In this document: in pieces, positions 1-7,385 of the stretch
Layout: each line of letters starts with the position of its first letter
Position numbering within the stretch: the stretch's first letter is position 1
Assembly (NCBI RefSeq): GCF_000378825.1
Contig: NZ_KB900388.1
Span: 1,487,947-1,551,946, forward strand
Length of the DNA: 64,000 bases
Direction of reading: 5' to 3'
Source of the DNA: Salinispora vitiensis
Lineage (GTDB): Bacteria > Actinomycetota > Actinomycetes > Mycobacteriales > Micromonosporaceae
Position numbers and translations under genes: made by a program
The notes under the pieces: generated by a model
Database searches by the model: none
Told to the model about the DNA's origin: nothing
What the model saw: only the letters and a program-made list of their open reading frames with translations

Positions 1-23
1 TCTTCAACCACGAGTACCCGCAT
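1..23 (-). CDS. Response regulator, N-terminal start only (runs off window)
   Basis: On the minus strand an ATG at 23 is followed by codons for M-R-V-L-V-V-E, and then the window ends. A good AGGAAGG ribosome-binding site sits six bases upstream (30-36). This beginning is typical of two-component response regulators (strand beta-1 before the acidic pocket), most like the OmpR/PhoB type. Only seven residues are visible, so the family is an inference. The gene diverges from the ABC pair that starts at 193. Confidence 0.5.
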
Positions 24-146
24 CACACGCCTTCCTGTCTGTGTGACTTAACTGTCGACGACGGTTCCGGACTGACGCTAATAAGACTCCTGTCACAAGC
101 CGGTCACAACGGCACGGACCGTGCTGTGACCGTCCGCTGTCTACAA

Positions 147-167
147 ATTCTTACTGACAGCAAGAAT
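147..167. promoter_or_regulatory. Near-perfect 21-bp palindrome, probable operator of the ABC pair
   Basis: The arms are ATTCTT-x-CTG and CAG-x-AAGAAT around one central base. Nine of ten pairs are complementary. The site ends 25 bases before the ATG at 193, where a repressor would block transcription. Its AT-rich arms stand out from the GC-rich surroundings. The cognate regulator is not identified; GntR/YtrA-like or TetR-like proteins use sites of this size. Confidence 0.5.
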
Positions 168-192
168 CCCGGAAAGACGGCAGGAGGACGTG

Positions 193-1083
193 ATGACCCT
201 GGCCATCCATACTGACTCTCTCAGTAAGCGCTACCGCCGGCACCTCGCGCTCGACGACTGCACGCTGGCGATCCCGGACGGACGGATCGTCGGTCTGGTC
301 GGTCCCAACGGCGCCGGCAAATCGACCCTTCTCGGGTTGGTGTCCGGCATGATCGCGCCGACCAGCGGAAGCATCGAGGTGCTCGGTCACCGGCCGGCAG
401 TCAGCCCGGAACAGTTGGCCCGGGTCGGATTCGTCGCTCAGGACGCGCCGGTCTACAGCCGGCTGACCGTCGCCGACCACCTCAAGCTCGGCGCCCGGCT
501 GAACCCGAAGTGGGATCAAGCGTTCGCCGAGCGGCGAATCCGCGAGCGTGGCCTCGACCTCAAGCAGAAGGCCGGTTCGCTCTCCGGCGGTCAGCGGGCC
601 CAGCTCGCGCTGACCGTCGCCGCGGCCAAGCGGGGTCAACTGCTCGTCCTCGACGAGCCGGTGGCGGCGCTCGACCCACTGGCCCGGCGCGGGTTCATGC
701 GGGACCTGCTCGACTTCGTCGACGAACTCGAGGTGAGCGTGACTCTCTCATCGCACCTGCTCGGCGACCTAGAGCAGGTCTGCGATCACCTGATCGTGCT
801 GGCCAACGGCCGGGTACTCATCTCCGGCGACGTGTCGGACCTGCTCGCCGTCCACCACCGGATCACCAGCCGTGCGGGCGACCCCAACCGGCTGCCGGCC
901 GACGCCGAGCTGATTCACGCCGAGAACAGCCGTGGCGAGTCGTCGGTGATCGTACGGTCCACCTCGCCGGTTCCCGGGGCGGAGGCCGTGGACCTCGAGG
1001 ACATGACCCTCGCCTATCTGACCCGGGCCACCACCACCGGACCGGTCGGACCGACCCGAGCAATGACGGAAGCAGACCGATGA
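193..1083 (+). CDS. ABC transporter ATP-binding protein
   Basis: This is a cytoplasmic ATPase that energises the permease encoded next to it. Visible motifs are Walker A at about 37-45 (GPNGAGKST), the signature LSGGQ at 130-134, and Walker B LLVLDEP at 150-156 followed by a D-loop. The C-terminal ~80 residues form the variable domain common in ABC-2 exporters. An AGGAGG site lies 5 bases before the ATG at 193; a GTG at 190 is the alternative start. The stop overlaps the permease start in an ATGA junction, so the two are translationally coupled. This is a drug/lipid-type exporter ATPase; the substrate is unknown. The palindrome at 147-167 probably controls it. Confidence 0.9.
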   Translation: MTLAIHTDSLSKRYRRHLALDDCTLAIPDGRIVGLVGPNGAGKSTLLGLVSGMIAPTSGSIEVLGHRPAVSPEQLARVGFVAQDAPVYSRLTVADHLKLGARLNPKWDQAFAERRIRERGLDLKQKAGSLSGGQRAQLALTVAAAKRGQLLVLDEPVAALDPLARRGFMRDLLDFVDELEVSVTLSSHLLGDLEQVCDHLIVLANGRVLISGDVSDLLAVHHRITSRAGDPNRLPADAELIHAENSRGESSVIVRSTSPVPGAEAVDLEDMTLAYLTRATTTGPVGPTRAMTEADR

Positions 1084-2075
1084 TCTGGCTGACCTGGAGG
1101 CAGTTCCGCGCCCAGACACTGGTGGCCGCGGGGGCGCTCGCGCTCCTCGCGATCTACCTGATCTACCTGGGCAGCGAGATCCGCAGCTTCTACGACACGA
1201 GGATCGCCAACTGCGCGGAGCAGGCGTGCTACCTCGCCCGGCTGGACCTGCGGGCCACCTACGACGACGCGATCTCAATCATGGTGGTGCTGCTCATCGC
1301 CGTACCCGGCCTGATCGGGGTCTTCTGGGGCGCCCCGCTGGTGACCCAGGAACTGGAGCAGCGCACCGATCGGCTGGTGTGGAATCAGAGCGTTACCCGC
1401 ACCAAGTGGTTGGCAGTCAAGCTCACCGTCATCGGACTGGCCAGCATGGCGGTGGCCGGCCTGTTCAGCCTACTGCTGACGTGGAGCGCAAGCCGGTACG
1501 ACCAGGTGATCGGTGAACGGTTCGCGGCGCTGAGCTTCGGCTCCCGCAACATCGTACCGATCGGCTACGCGCTGTTCGCCTTCGTACTCGGCACCGTGGT
1601 CGGCATGATCGTCAAGCGCACGCTGCCGGCCATGGCGATCACCCTGATCATCTTCGCCGGGCTCCAGCTGCTGATCCCGACGGCCATCCGGCAGAACTTG
1701 ATGCCCCCGATCACCGACACCGTGGCCGTCGACACCAACGTGCTCAACAGCGGCGTCGGGATGAATCTGAAGGAGGACAACACCTTCGACATCCAGGGAT
1801 ACACGGCCAACGGGAGTTGGGCTCTCCAGTTCTCGTCACCGCTGTACAAGGCGGACGGTACGCCGTACCGCGGCGAGGACGCGAAGCCCTGCCTCATACC
1901 GGACGACCGGGAAGCCAGCGACGCCTGCACGGCCGCGCAGAACCTGCACTTCGACTACACCTACCAGCCGGGCTACCGATACTGGACGTTCCAGTGGATC
2001 GAACTGTCAATGTTCTTCGGGCTGTCTCTTCTGCTGACCGCATTCGGATTCTTCTGGCTCCGGCGCCGCTCCTAG
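1080..2075 (+). CDS. ABC-2 type transporter permease
   Basis: The protein has 331 residues and opens MIWLTWRQFRAQ, a common start for actinobacterial ABC-2 permeases paired with such ATPases. Six hydrophobic segments are readable: residues ~17-35, ~70-90, ~120-140, ~165-185, ~195-215 and a final one at ~305-327 that ends in RRRS. A larger hydrophilic loop of ~85 residues, probably extracytoplasmic, precedes the last segment and holds a pair of cysteines about 13 residues apart. The ATG overlaps the ATPase stop by four bases. It forms the membrane part of a two-gene exporter of unknown substrate. Confidence 0.88.
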   Translation: MIWLTWRQFRAQTLVAAGALALLAIYLIYLGSEIRSFYDTRIANCAEQACYLARLDLRATYDDAISIMVVLLIAVPGLIGVFWGAPLVTQELEQRTDRLVWNQSVTRTKWLAVKLTVIGLASMAVAGLFSLLLTWSASRYDQVIGERFAALSFGSRNIVPIGYALFAFVLGTVVGMIVKRTLPAMAITLIIFAGLQLLIPTAIRQNLMPPITDTVAVDTNVLNSGVGMNLKEDNTFDIQGYTANGSWALQFSSPLYKADGTPYRGEDAKPCLIPDDREASDACTAAQNLHFDYTYQPGYRYWTFQWIELSMFFGLSLLLTAFGFFWLRRRS

Positions 2076-2094
2076 CGGTGAACCCGGGCATGAG

Positions 2095-2122
2095 TACGGC
2101 ACCGCACCAACGCGGTGCCGTA
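2095..2122 (+). terminator. Hairpin terminator after the ABC pair
   Basis: There is a perfect 11-bp stem (TACGGCACCGC and its complement) with a 6-base loop, starting 20 bases after the permease stop. No T-tract follows, which is normal for actinobacteria. Confidence 0.7.
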
Positions 2123-2259
2123 GCCATGCCGGTCGAGTCGGCCTGAGGCGTGGTGCCGGAATTGCTCCCGGTCCGTTCCCCAGGCCGCTCGCCGAACCGT
2201 AGGTGCGAGTTGCCCCGCGTATGGCTCTCCACGGTGTCGCCGTCAGGCTGTGGTGGTTG

Positions 2260-2481
2260 CAGGGATCGAGCCAGCGCGCTGAGTACCTTGGCCGACGGGT
2301 GGGTGTCCGGCCCCTGCTCCAGCCGGGCCAGATACTCGACACTGACCCCGGCGAGGGTGGCAAGCTCGGCCCGGCGTAGCCCGGGGGTGCACCGACCGGA
2401 ACGGAACGGTAGCCCGACCTGAGCCGGGGTCACGGCCTCCCGTCGGCTGCGCAGGAAGGCCCCCGGTTCTCCAGCTGCCAT
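2260..2481 (-). pseudogene. Truncated XRE-family (MmyB-type) regulator
   Basis: From the ATG at 2481 the protein reads as an N-terminal XRE helix-turn-helix: FLRSRREAVTP, then TPGLRRAELATLAGVSVEYL and RLEQG-DTHPS-KVLSALARSL. This is the usual DNA-binding domain of long MmyB-like regulators of ~280 residues. After about residue 74 the similarity stops and the reading frame runs into unrelated sequence. The ligand-binding MmyB domain is absent, so the gene is decayed. Confidence 0.7.
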
Positions 2482-2568
2482 GCGAGCGAGCATGCCAGTG
2501 GAGGGTGGCACCACGGGGAATACGCTCAGCCCGGCCTCCCGGCCAGCAGGAGCAAGTTACGGGGGAGG

Positions 2569-2816
2569 GTGGCAAGGATGCGCAGAAATGGTGCCCCGGT
2601 CAAGCCGCGTCCGGTGGACGACATTCATGACGCCGTCGCCAACGGCGAGGAACAGTATTCAATCTGGCCGATCGGCAGGACTGCACCAGCCGGCTGGGCA
2701 GTGCCGGATTCCGCGGCGCCGAGACGGAGTGCCTGGCCCACATCGCCGAGGTCTGGATGGACATGCGACCACGGTCGCTGCGCGAGGCGATGCGCGACAG
2801 CGAGGCCACGCGGTAA
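2569..2816 (+). pseudogene. MbtH-like protein with a frameshift
   Basis: MbtH proteins are ~70-residue chaperones of NRPS adenylation domains. The frame from GTG 2569 gives NGEEQYSIWP and then PAGW, two conserved MbtH motifs. After the tryptophan, homology continues only in another frame: GFRGAETECLAHIAEVW, then MDMRPRSLREAM, ending at TAA 2814-2816. The DMRPxSL motif is diagnostic. One indel at about 2700 therefore breaks the gene, unless it is a sequencing error. It lies 3 bases upstream of the NRPS remnant, the usual operon order. Confidence 0.75.
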
Positions 2817-2819
2817 CCG

Positions 2820-3524
2820 ATGACCACCGAAACGAAAATCGCTGCGCTCAGCGCAGCCGAACGCCGGGCCCTCGAGACAGAACTGCTGCTGAAGGCCACG
2901 CGTCGCCAGCGCAGCGGCGAACTCGCTCCGCGACCGGAGGGCACCGTCGTCCCGCTCCCCTTGTCCCAGCGCCGCGTGTACGTGCTGGACGGGGCCGGCG
3001 CTCCGGTGGGGCCCGGGGTGGCGGGCCAGTTGTACCAGCCGGCGCTGCCCGCCACGCCCGGCGCCGGTGAAGCGCCCCGGGACGCGATCGAGCTGGGGCT
3101 GCTGGAGATCTGGCGCCTGCTCCTCGGCGTGCCCGACGTCGGTGTGCACGACGACTTCTTCGCGCTCGGCGGTCACTCGCTGCTCGCCGTCCAACTGGTC
3201 AACCGCATCGAGTCGGAGTTCGGCCGCTCGGAGCCGGTCGCAGCCCTCTGCCCAACCTCCACGGTGAACCGGCTGGCCGGCATCGTCCGCGGCGGCCGGC
3301 TCGAGCACGACGACGAGCTGTATCGGCTACGGGGTGGCGACACCACCGGGCCGGTCCTCGCGCTGGACACCGGCTTCGGGCACGAGGGCGGCTTCGACCC
3401 CGCGACCTGGCAGCAGGTGGCCGGCGACGGCTTGACGGTGCACACCGTCGAGGCCGACCACTACCGCATGGTCACCGGTCCGGCCGTGCGTCTCGTGGCC
3501 CGCCTCGCCGGCGAGCCCGCATGA
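2820..3524 (+). pseudogene. NRPS scar protein: C-domain and A-domain edges, intact PCP, TE edges
   Basis: This 234-residue open frame is a collapsed non-ribosomal peptide synthetase. Residues 44-57 (VVPLPLSQRRVYVLD) look like the start of a condensation domain. They switch without a gap into the tail of an adenylation domain (GAPVGPGVAGQLY, ~60-72). A complete peptidyl-carrier domain follows at ~88-155, with Ser120 in GGHSLLAVQL as the phosphopantetheine site. The first strands of a thioesterase (~165-195) then join its last helix (HYRM...VRLVARLA, ~214-233). Thousands of bases of C, A and TE coding sequence are gone with the frame preserved. A stand-alone carrier protein could still be made, but no synthetase function is likely. 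Confidence 0.75.
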
Positions 3525-3722
3525 GGTTCCCCATGCTGACCGTGCTGCGCCATCGGGAGCTCCGCCTCCTGATCTCGGCCCGGTTCGCCTCCCAGCTGGG
3601 CAACCAGGCGACCACCGTGGCGCTGGGTTTCGCGGTGCTCGCACTCACCGGGCGTGCCGGTGACGTCGGCCTCGTCCTGGCAGTGGAAGGGTTCGCGATC
3701 GGCGGCTTCCTGCTGCTCGGTG
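3470..3722 (+). repeat. Copy A of a 253-bp TE/MFS junction duplicated in inverted orientation
   Basis: This stretch, spanning the last codons of the thioesterase remnant and the first 67 codons of an MFS gene, recurs inverted at 30307-30559. Comparison by eye gives 8 mismatches in 253 positions and no indel. The copies part company abruptly after CTGCTCGGTG. Confidence 0.9.
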
Positions 3723-3763
3723 CTACCGGGTCTGGACCGGTTTCGGGCACATCCGCCGACTGA
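3521..3763 (+). pseudogene. MFS transporter N-terminal stub
   Basis: The start overlaps the upstream stop (ATGA). It encodes 80 residues: MRFPMLTVLRHRELRLL, a first membrane segment, and a second one ending FAIGGFLLLG. The frame then enters unrelated sequence and stops. The family needs ~400 residues in 10-12 helices, so this is a dead fragment. A longer but also broken version lies inverted at 29609-30508. An NRPS-TE followed by an MFS pump suggests the pump exported the peptide once made here. Confidence 0.8.
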
Positions 3764-3767
3764 TCCC

Positions 3768-3800
3768 GCCTGGCCGGGGTAGTTCTGACCCCGGCCAGGC
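3768..3800. terminator. Strong bidirectional hairpin terminator
   Basis: A 13-bp perfect stem (GCCTGGCCGGGGT and its complement) with a 7-base loop lies between the MFS stub and the end of the convergent monooxygenase gene. It can serve both strands. Confidence 0.75.
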
Positions 3801-3810
3801 AGGCGCGGCC

Positions 3811-4107
3811 TCAGGCGGGGTTCGCCGCGGTGAGGACGTCGAAGGACCACAGCTCCCACTTGTTGGCGTAGGTCACCGATTCGGGGGCGCGATGCGGGCG
3901 GGTGGCGTACCAGGCGTCGTACGCCTCGGTGTCACGCCACTGGGTGACCACCAACCAGGTCGTGCGGTCGTCGGTGGGACGCAGCACCTGAAAGCCCTCG
4001 AAACCGTCCGCATCTTCGATCTTGCCTGGGCGTGCCGAGAACCGTTTGATGAATTCGTCACCGTGACCCTCCACGATGTCTATCGCATTAATTTTGACGA
4101 TGCTCAT
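3811..4107 (-). CDS. Antibiotic biosynthesis monooxygenase (IsdG/MhuD-like heme oxygenase fold)
   Basis: The 98-residue protein begins MSIVKINAIDI. Its length and pattern match the dimeric alpha+beta-barrel ABM fold of the IsdG/MhuD group, which degrades heme non-canonically. Asn7, Trp66 and His72 sit where MhuD has Asn7, Trp66 and His75. The strand segment GFQVLRP and the WLVVTQW strand are also typical. An AAGGAGCG ribosome-binding site precedes the ATG. The left end of an IS1380-family element starts at 4121, only 14 bases upstream of the ATG, so the native promoter has been displaced and the gene is now read from IS-derived sequence or is silent. Substrate (heme or a quinone) is inferred only from family. 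Confidence 0.75.
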   Translation of the reverse strand: MSIVKINAIDIVEGHGDEFIKRFSARPGKIEDADGFEGFQVLRPTDDRTTWLVVTQWRDTEAYDAWYATRPHRAPESVTYANKWELWSFDVLTAANPA

Positions 4108-4120
4108 GTGTCGCTCCTTA

Positions 4121-5807
4121 GCCTCGATCCACCGACGCGGTTGCCGCTGAACGGTAGTTGATCGTTTTGGTTGTTGCTGATTCGGCGGGTGCGTGGGGCG
4201 GCCGATTACGTGATCGGCTTGCTCCGGTTGCGTGGTTCGGGCTGGAACGGGGTTGTGGCCTGTGGTCGGGCCGCCTGGTTTTCGGCTGGTGGGCCGTGGT
4301 CAGCCGGGTGCCGGCTGCACGGCGGTGTAGAGGTTGTCGAACGCCGCTTGCCAGGGCCAGTGCTCGGGTAGGTGCAGGCGGATGGTGCGGGCCCGGTGCG
4401 CGAGGCGGGCGGCGACGTTGATGATCCGGGTGCGGATGGTGGCGGGCCGGGCGGTCTTTCAGGCCCCGGCGGCCAGGTGTCCGGCGGCGCGGGTGAGGTT
4501 GTGCGCGATGCCGGCGCACGCGAGCCAGGCGTCGTTGGCGGCGAACCGTCCGGAGGGCAGGTGCGCCAGGGGTCCGGCGATCAGGTCGGCGTTGATCTGC
4601 TCGATGATCGCGTGGCCGCGGTGTTGGGCCTCGGCCTGCACCAGGGTGTAGGGGCTGTCGGTGAATACCGCGTGGTAGCGGTAGGCCGGCATGAGTTCTT
4701 CCTGGCCGGGGGCCTGGGCGGGGTCGTCGCGGCGGATGCGGCGCACGATCAGCCGGGCGGTCACCTGGTGGCGGGTGCCGGCGAACGCGGTGTAGGTGGT
4801 TTCGGCGATCTGGGCGTCGGAGATCCACCGCCCGGCGTCGTCGTCCCACACGGCCTGCGGGTACTTGATGTCGACCCACTGCTCGTCGCCGATGCCCTCG
4901 CACGCGGCGCGGATCTTTGCGTCGATCCGGGCGGTGAGCGAGAACCGCACGCCGCGGCGGCGGCACGCGGCGATGACGGTCTTGGCGTAGAACGCCGAGT
5001 CCGCGCGCACCACGATCTCGCCCGTCGCGCCGCACGTGCGGGCAGTGGTGATCGCTTCAGTGATCATGCTCGCGGCGCCGCGGGCGGAGCCGGCGTTGCC
5101 GGCGCGCAACCTCGTGGCGGCGATCACCGGCGCCGACAACGGCGTGGACAACGTGGCAACCAGGGGGTTGTAGCCGCGCAGCCAGACGTTGTAGCCGCCG
5201 ACCTTGGCGTGGCCGAACCCAATACCCTGCTTCTGCTTGCCGTAGACCCGACGCAACATCGAGTCGATGTCCACAAAGCACAGCGTGTCGGCGCCGGCCA
5301 GCAGCGGCGTCCGCCGAGCCAGGCCGATCAGGGCGTCGCGGGCGGCGGCCTGCAACTGGCGCACGTGTCCGTGGGTGAAGGTGCGCAGGAACGAGCCGAG
5401 TGTCGACGGCGCATACACGCTGGTGAACAGCGACCGCATGCCGCCGTGGCGGGCCACGTCGAGGTCGTCGATACTGTCCGCGCCCGCGAGCATCCCCGCC
5501 ACGATCGTGGCGACCTTCCCGGCAGGGTTCGCGCCCGTGTCCGTGGGCAGCCGCACCCGGTCGGTGACCGCGTCGTGCAGACCGGCCTGCTCGGCCAGGC
5601 GCATCACCGGCACCAAGCCGGCACACGACACCAGATTCGGGTCGTCAAACGTCGCGCGCACCACCGGCGCGTCATGGCGTAATCTCACCTGCGAGGTGCC
5701 CTTTCGAGCCGAACGATAGAAGCGTCGCAACTCCTATCCTTCCAGCTCAGAGGGCACCTTCTATCTTCGGACTCCCGCCGACCCGGCCTTCATCGGTGGA
5801 TCGAGGC
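4121..5807. mobile_element. IS1380-family insertion sequence, defective
   Basis: A 17-bp terminal inverted repeat is visible: GCCTCGATCCACCGACG at 4121-4137 and its complement, with one mismatch, at 5791-5807. Between them lies one IS1380-type transposase gene that fills the element. The length of ~1.69 kb is normal for the family. I could not find a convincing 4-bp target duplication, so exact ends may shift by one or two bases. Confidence 0.8.
4300..5730 (-). pseudogene. IS1380-family transposase with a premature TGA
   Basis: From ATG 5730 the protein reads as a full IS1380 DDE transposase: CFVDIDSMLRR (first Asp, with the following YGKQKQG motif), VVRADSAFYAK (second Asp) and HAIIEQINADL (Glu). 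The frame is stopped at TGA 4459-4461. Beyond this stop the same frame continues with the expected C-terminus, RIINVAARLAHRARTIRLHL and then DNLYTAVQPA, to a natural TGA at 4300-4302. One nonsense change, probably TGG to TGA, removes the last ~52 residues. The element may still be mobile if the tail is dispensable or if an intact copy acts in trans. Confidence 0.85.
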
Positions 5808-5878
5808 TGAGCCGGTTGCCTGGAAATCGGGCACGGCCGGTTCTGAGGGGGCCCCGGCACAGCAATGCGCCGGGGCTA

Positions 5879-6042
5879 CCCGACGAAGCCGAGTTCGCCG
5901 CCGTGCGTTACTTCGCCCTGCGCGGCACCGACCACCGCACCCACACCGAGCAGGACACCGCGATCGGCGCCTACATCCGCTGGCGCAACCACCACGCGAA
6001 ACCGAAAACCTCATTCGCCACCGGCTCCAAGATCGCCACCCG
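5879..6042 (+). pseudogene. IS630-family transposase C-terminal remnant
   Basis: The frame reads VRYFALRGTDHRTHTEQ, then IGAYIRWRNHHAKPKT. This resembles the tail of IS630-type DDE transposases (RYFALDGTDHxxH...YIxWRN). No start, no catalytic core and no ends are visible. It lies between the IS1380 element and the peptide island and marks the island boundary. Confidence 0.5.
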
Positions 6043-6080
6043 GATTACCCGTTCAAGGCTGCATGACGAGGCACTACTAG

Positions 6081-6515
6081 TCAGAATTCGTGAACAACAA
6101 CCCCAAGAACTTGGTCAATCGGGCATGCCCCGAACTGCCTTGAGTCCGCGCTGGGCAAGTTGTCTCCAAAGACGACCACATGGTTCGCCGGAACGACCGA
6201 ACGTCCACTCATCGGTGGCGGCATCAGGTCACCTGCCATTGCCGCAAGTCTCTTAATGTACCAATCAGATGCTCCGACATCGGGGCTTACAGGCGGTGCG
6301 CCGCGCCAGCCAGTGACGGGATTGGGACGAGCGACCACCACGATACAACCACGTCGGATACCACGAGCTCCTCGTCGCACAAGAACACGATCACCAGGAA
6401 GAAGAGCTGGCTTCATGCTTTCACCTTTTACTGTGATCAGAACGAACGTCCTGCCGATCCAACGATGCAGGAAGTAGAGCAATGCTATCGCTACGGGTGC
6501 ACCGATCCAGAACAT
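6081..6515 (-). CDS. S26-family signal peptidase (type I, small)
   Basis: This 144-residue membrane protease has one N-terminal membrane segment (~4-20). The nucleophile Ser33 is in GESMKPALLPGD and the general base Lys88 in WYIKRLAAMAGD. A third conserved box, VFGDNLPSADSRQFG (~114-128), follows. It is shorter than housekeeping LepB-type enzymes and resembles the accessory S26 peptidases found in peptide export operons. It is the last gene of the minus-strand island that begins with the Cys-rich precursor at 13511. Because the cluster's ABC exporter has no C39 peptidase domain, this enzyme is the obvious candidate to remove the leader, which carries an A-E-A motif just before the cysteine-rich part. 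That assignment is inference. Confidence 0.85.
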   Translation of the reverse strand: MFWIGAPVAIALLYFLHRWIGRTFVLITVKGESMKPALLPGDRVLVRRGARGIRRGCIVVVARPNPVTGWRGAPPVSPDVGASDWYIKRLAAMAGDLMPPPMSGRSVVPANHVVVFGDNLPSADSRQFGACPIDQVLGVVVHEF

Positions 6516-6608
6516 CGGCAGCCTTCCGACTCAAGTTCAACGAAGGTGCGGGAGCTCAGCGCCCGCAGGAATCAAGCCAAGGACGATACAAAGGCGGCAA
6601 CCCCGGCA

Positions 6609-7385
6609 TCAGGCCGGCACCTCGCGAGACCTTTCGACCAACCTACCGTCTCGGATGTAGATGATTCGGTCACAACGACTAGCAAGGCTGGAATCGTGGG
6701 TAGCGATGAGCAACGTCGTCCCGGACTCTTCCCGTAACCTAATCAGCAGGTCGACAATTTCTCGACCAGTTTGGGTATCTAGATTCCCAGTTGGTTCATC
6801 AGCTAGTATGAGCGTTGGATCATTAATAAGGGCGCGCGCGATCGCTACTCGCTGCTGTTGCCCGCCGGACAACTTCGAGGGCAACGCGTCCTCTCTACCC
6901 TCAAGCCCGACCAACTTCAACAACTCGCGACCTCGAGCACGTTTATCAAAGGGCGTCTTGTATGGCAAGACCGGCGCTATCACGTTGTCCGTCGCTGTTA
7001 ACGTCGGCAGCAAATGAAAACGTTGGAACACGAAGCCGACCGTGCGACGGTAAGAAACAAGCTCTCGTCGCCTTAAACCAGAAAGGGAAAGCCCGTTCAC
7101 CTCAATACTGCCAGCGTCGGCCACATCCAGGGCCCCAATCAAGTGAAGCAACGTCGATTTCCCGGATCCCGACGGTCCGGATATTGCAACCATCTCACCT
7201 CGATCTACTCGAATGCCAACGTGATCACATGCAGAGATCGAATTCGCCTTACCGGAGTGAAAACTCTTGCAAAGCCCTTTGACCGAAACCATTGGTCCGT
7301 CTTTTTTCACCAAGAGACGGGAGCTCGGCTCGCCATCCCCCCTTGGGTTCTCGCCGTCGAGAATGTTGTCGTCTAGATCAGCCAT
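6609..7385 (-). CDS. MacB/LolD-type ABC ATPase
   Basis: The protein shows Walker A GPSGSGKST, the Q-loop VGFVFQRFHLLPTLT, the signature LSGGQQQRVAIARAL and Walker B ILADEPTGNLD. These are the marks of the MacB/LolD/FtsE class that drives FtsX-like permeases. Its natural partner is the FtsX-like permease at 10376-13123 in the same operon. I chose ATG 7385, which overlaps the upstream stop by eight bases; an ATG at 7292 (MVSVKGL) would fit the normal family start better and cannot be excluded. Its possible jobs are immunity to the mature peptide or a second export step. Confidence 0.85.
   Translation of the reverse strand: MADLDDNILDGENPRGDGEPSSRLLVKKDGPMVSVKGLCKSFHSGKANSISACDHVGIRVDRGEMVAISGPSGSGKSTLLHLIGALDVADAGSIEVNGLSLSGLRRRELVSYRRTVGFVFQRFHLLPTLTATDNVIAPVLPYKTPFDKRARGRELLKLVGLEGREDALPSKLSGGQQQRVAIARALINDPTLILADEPTGNLDTQTGREIVDLLIRLREESGTTLLIATHDSSLASRCDRIIYIRDGRLVERSREVPA

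Noticed and set aside
4372..5682. Long open frame on the plus strand opposite the transposase (436 codons)
   Set aside because: It is the GC-rich shadow of the IS1380 transposase; no ribosome-binding site and low-complexity Gly/Arg/Ala composition.
5696..5765. AGGTGCCCT/AGAGGGCACC inverted repeat near the transposase start as the IS end
   Set aside because: The 17-bp match between 4121-4137 and 5791-5807 encloses it and pairs both ends of the element; the inner repeat is more likely subterminal or regulatory.
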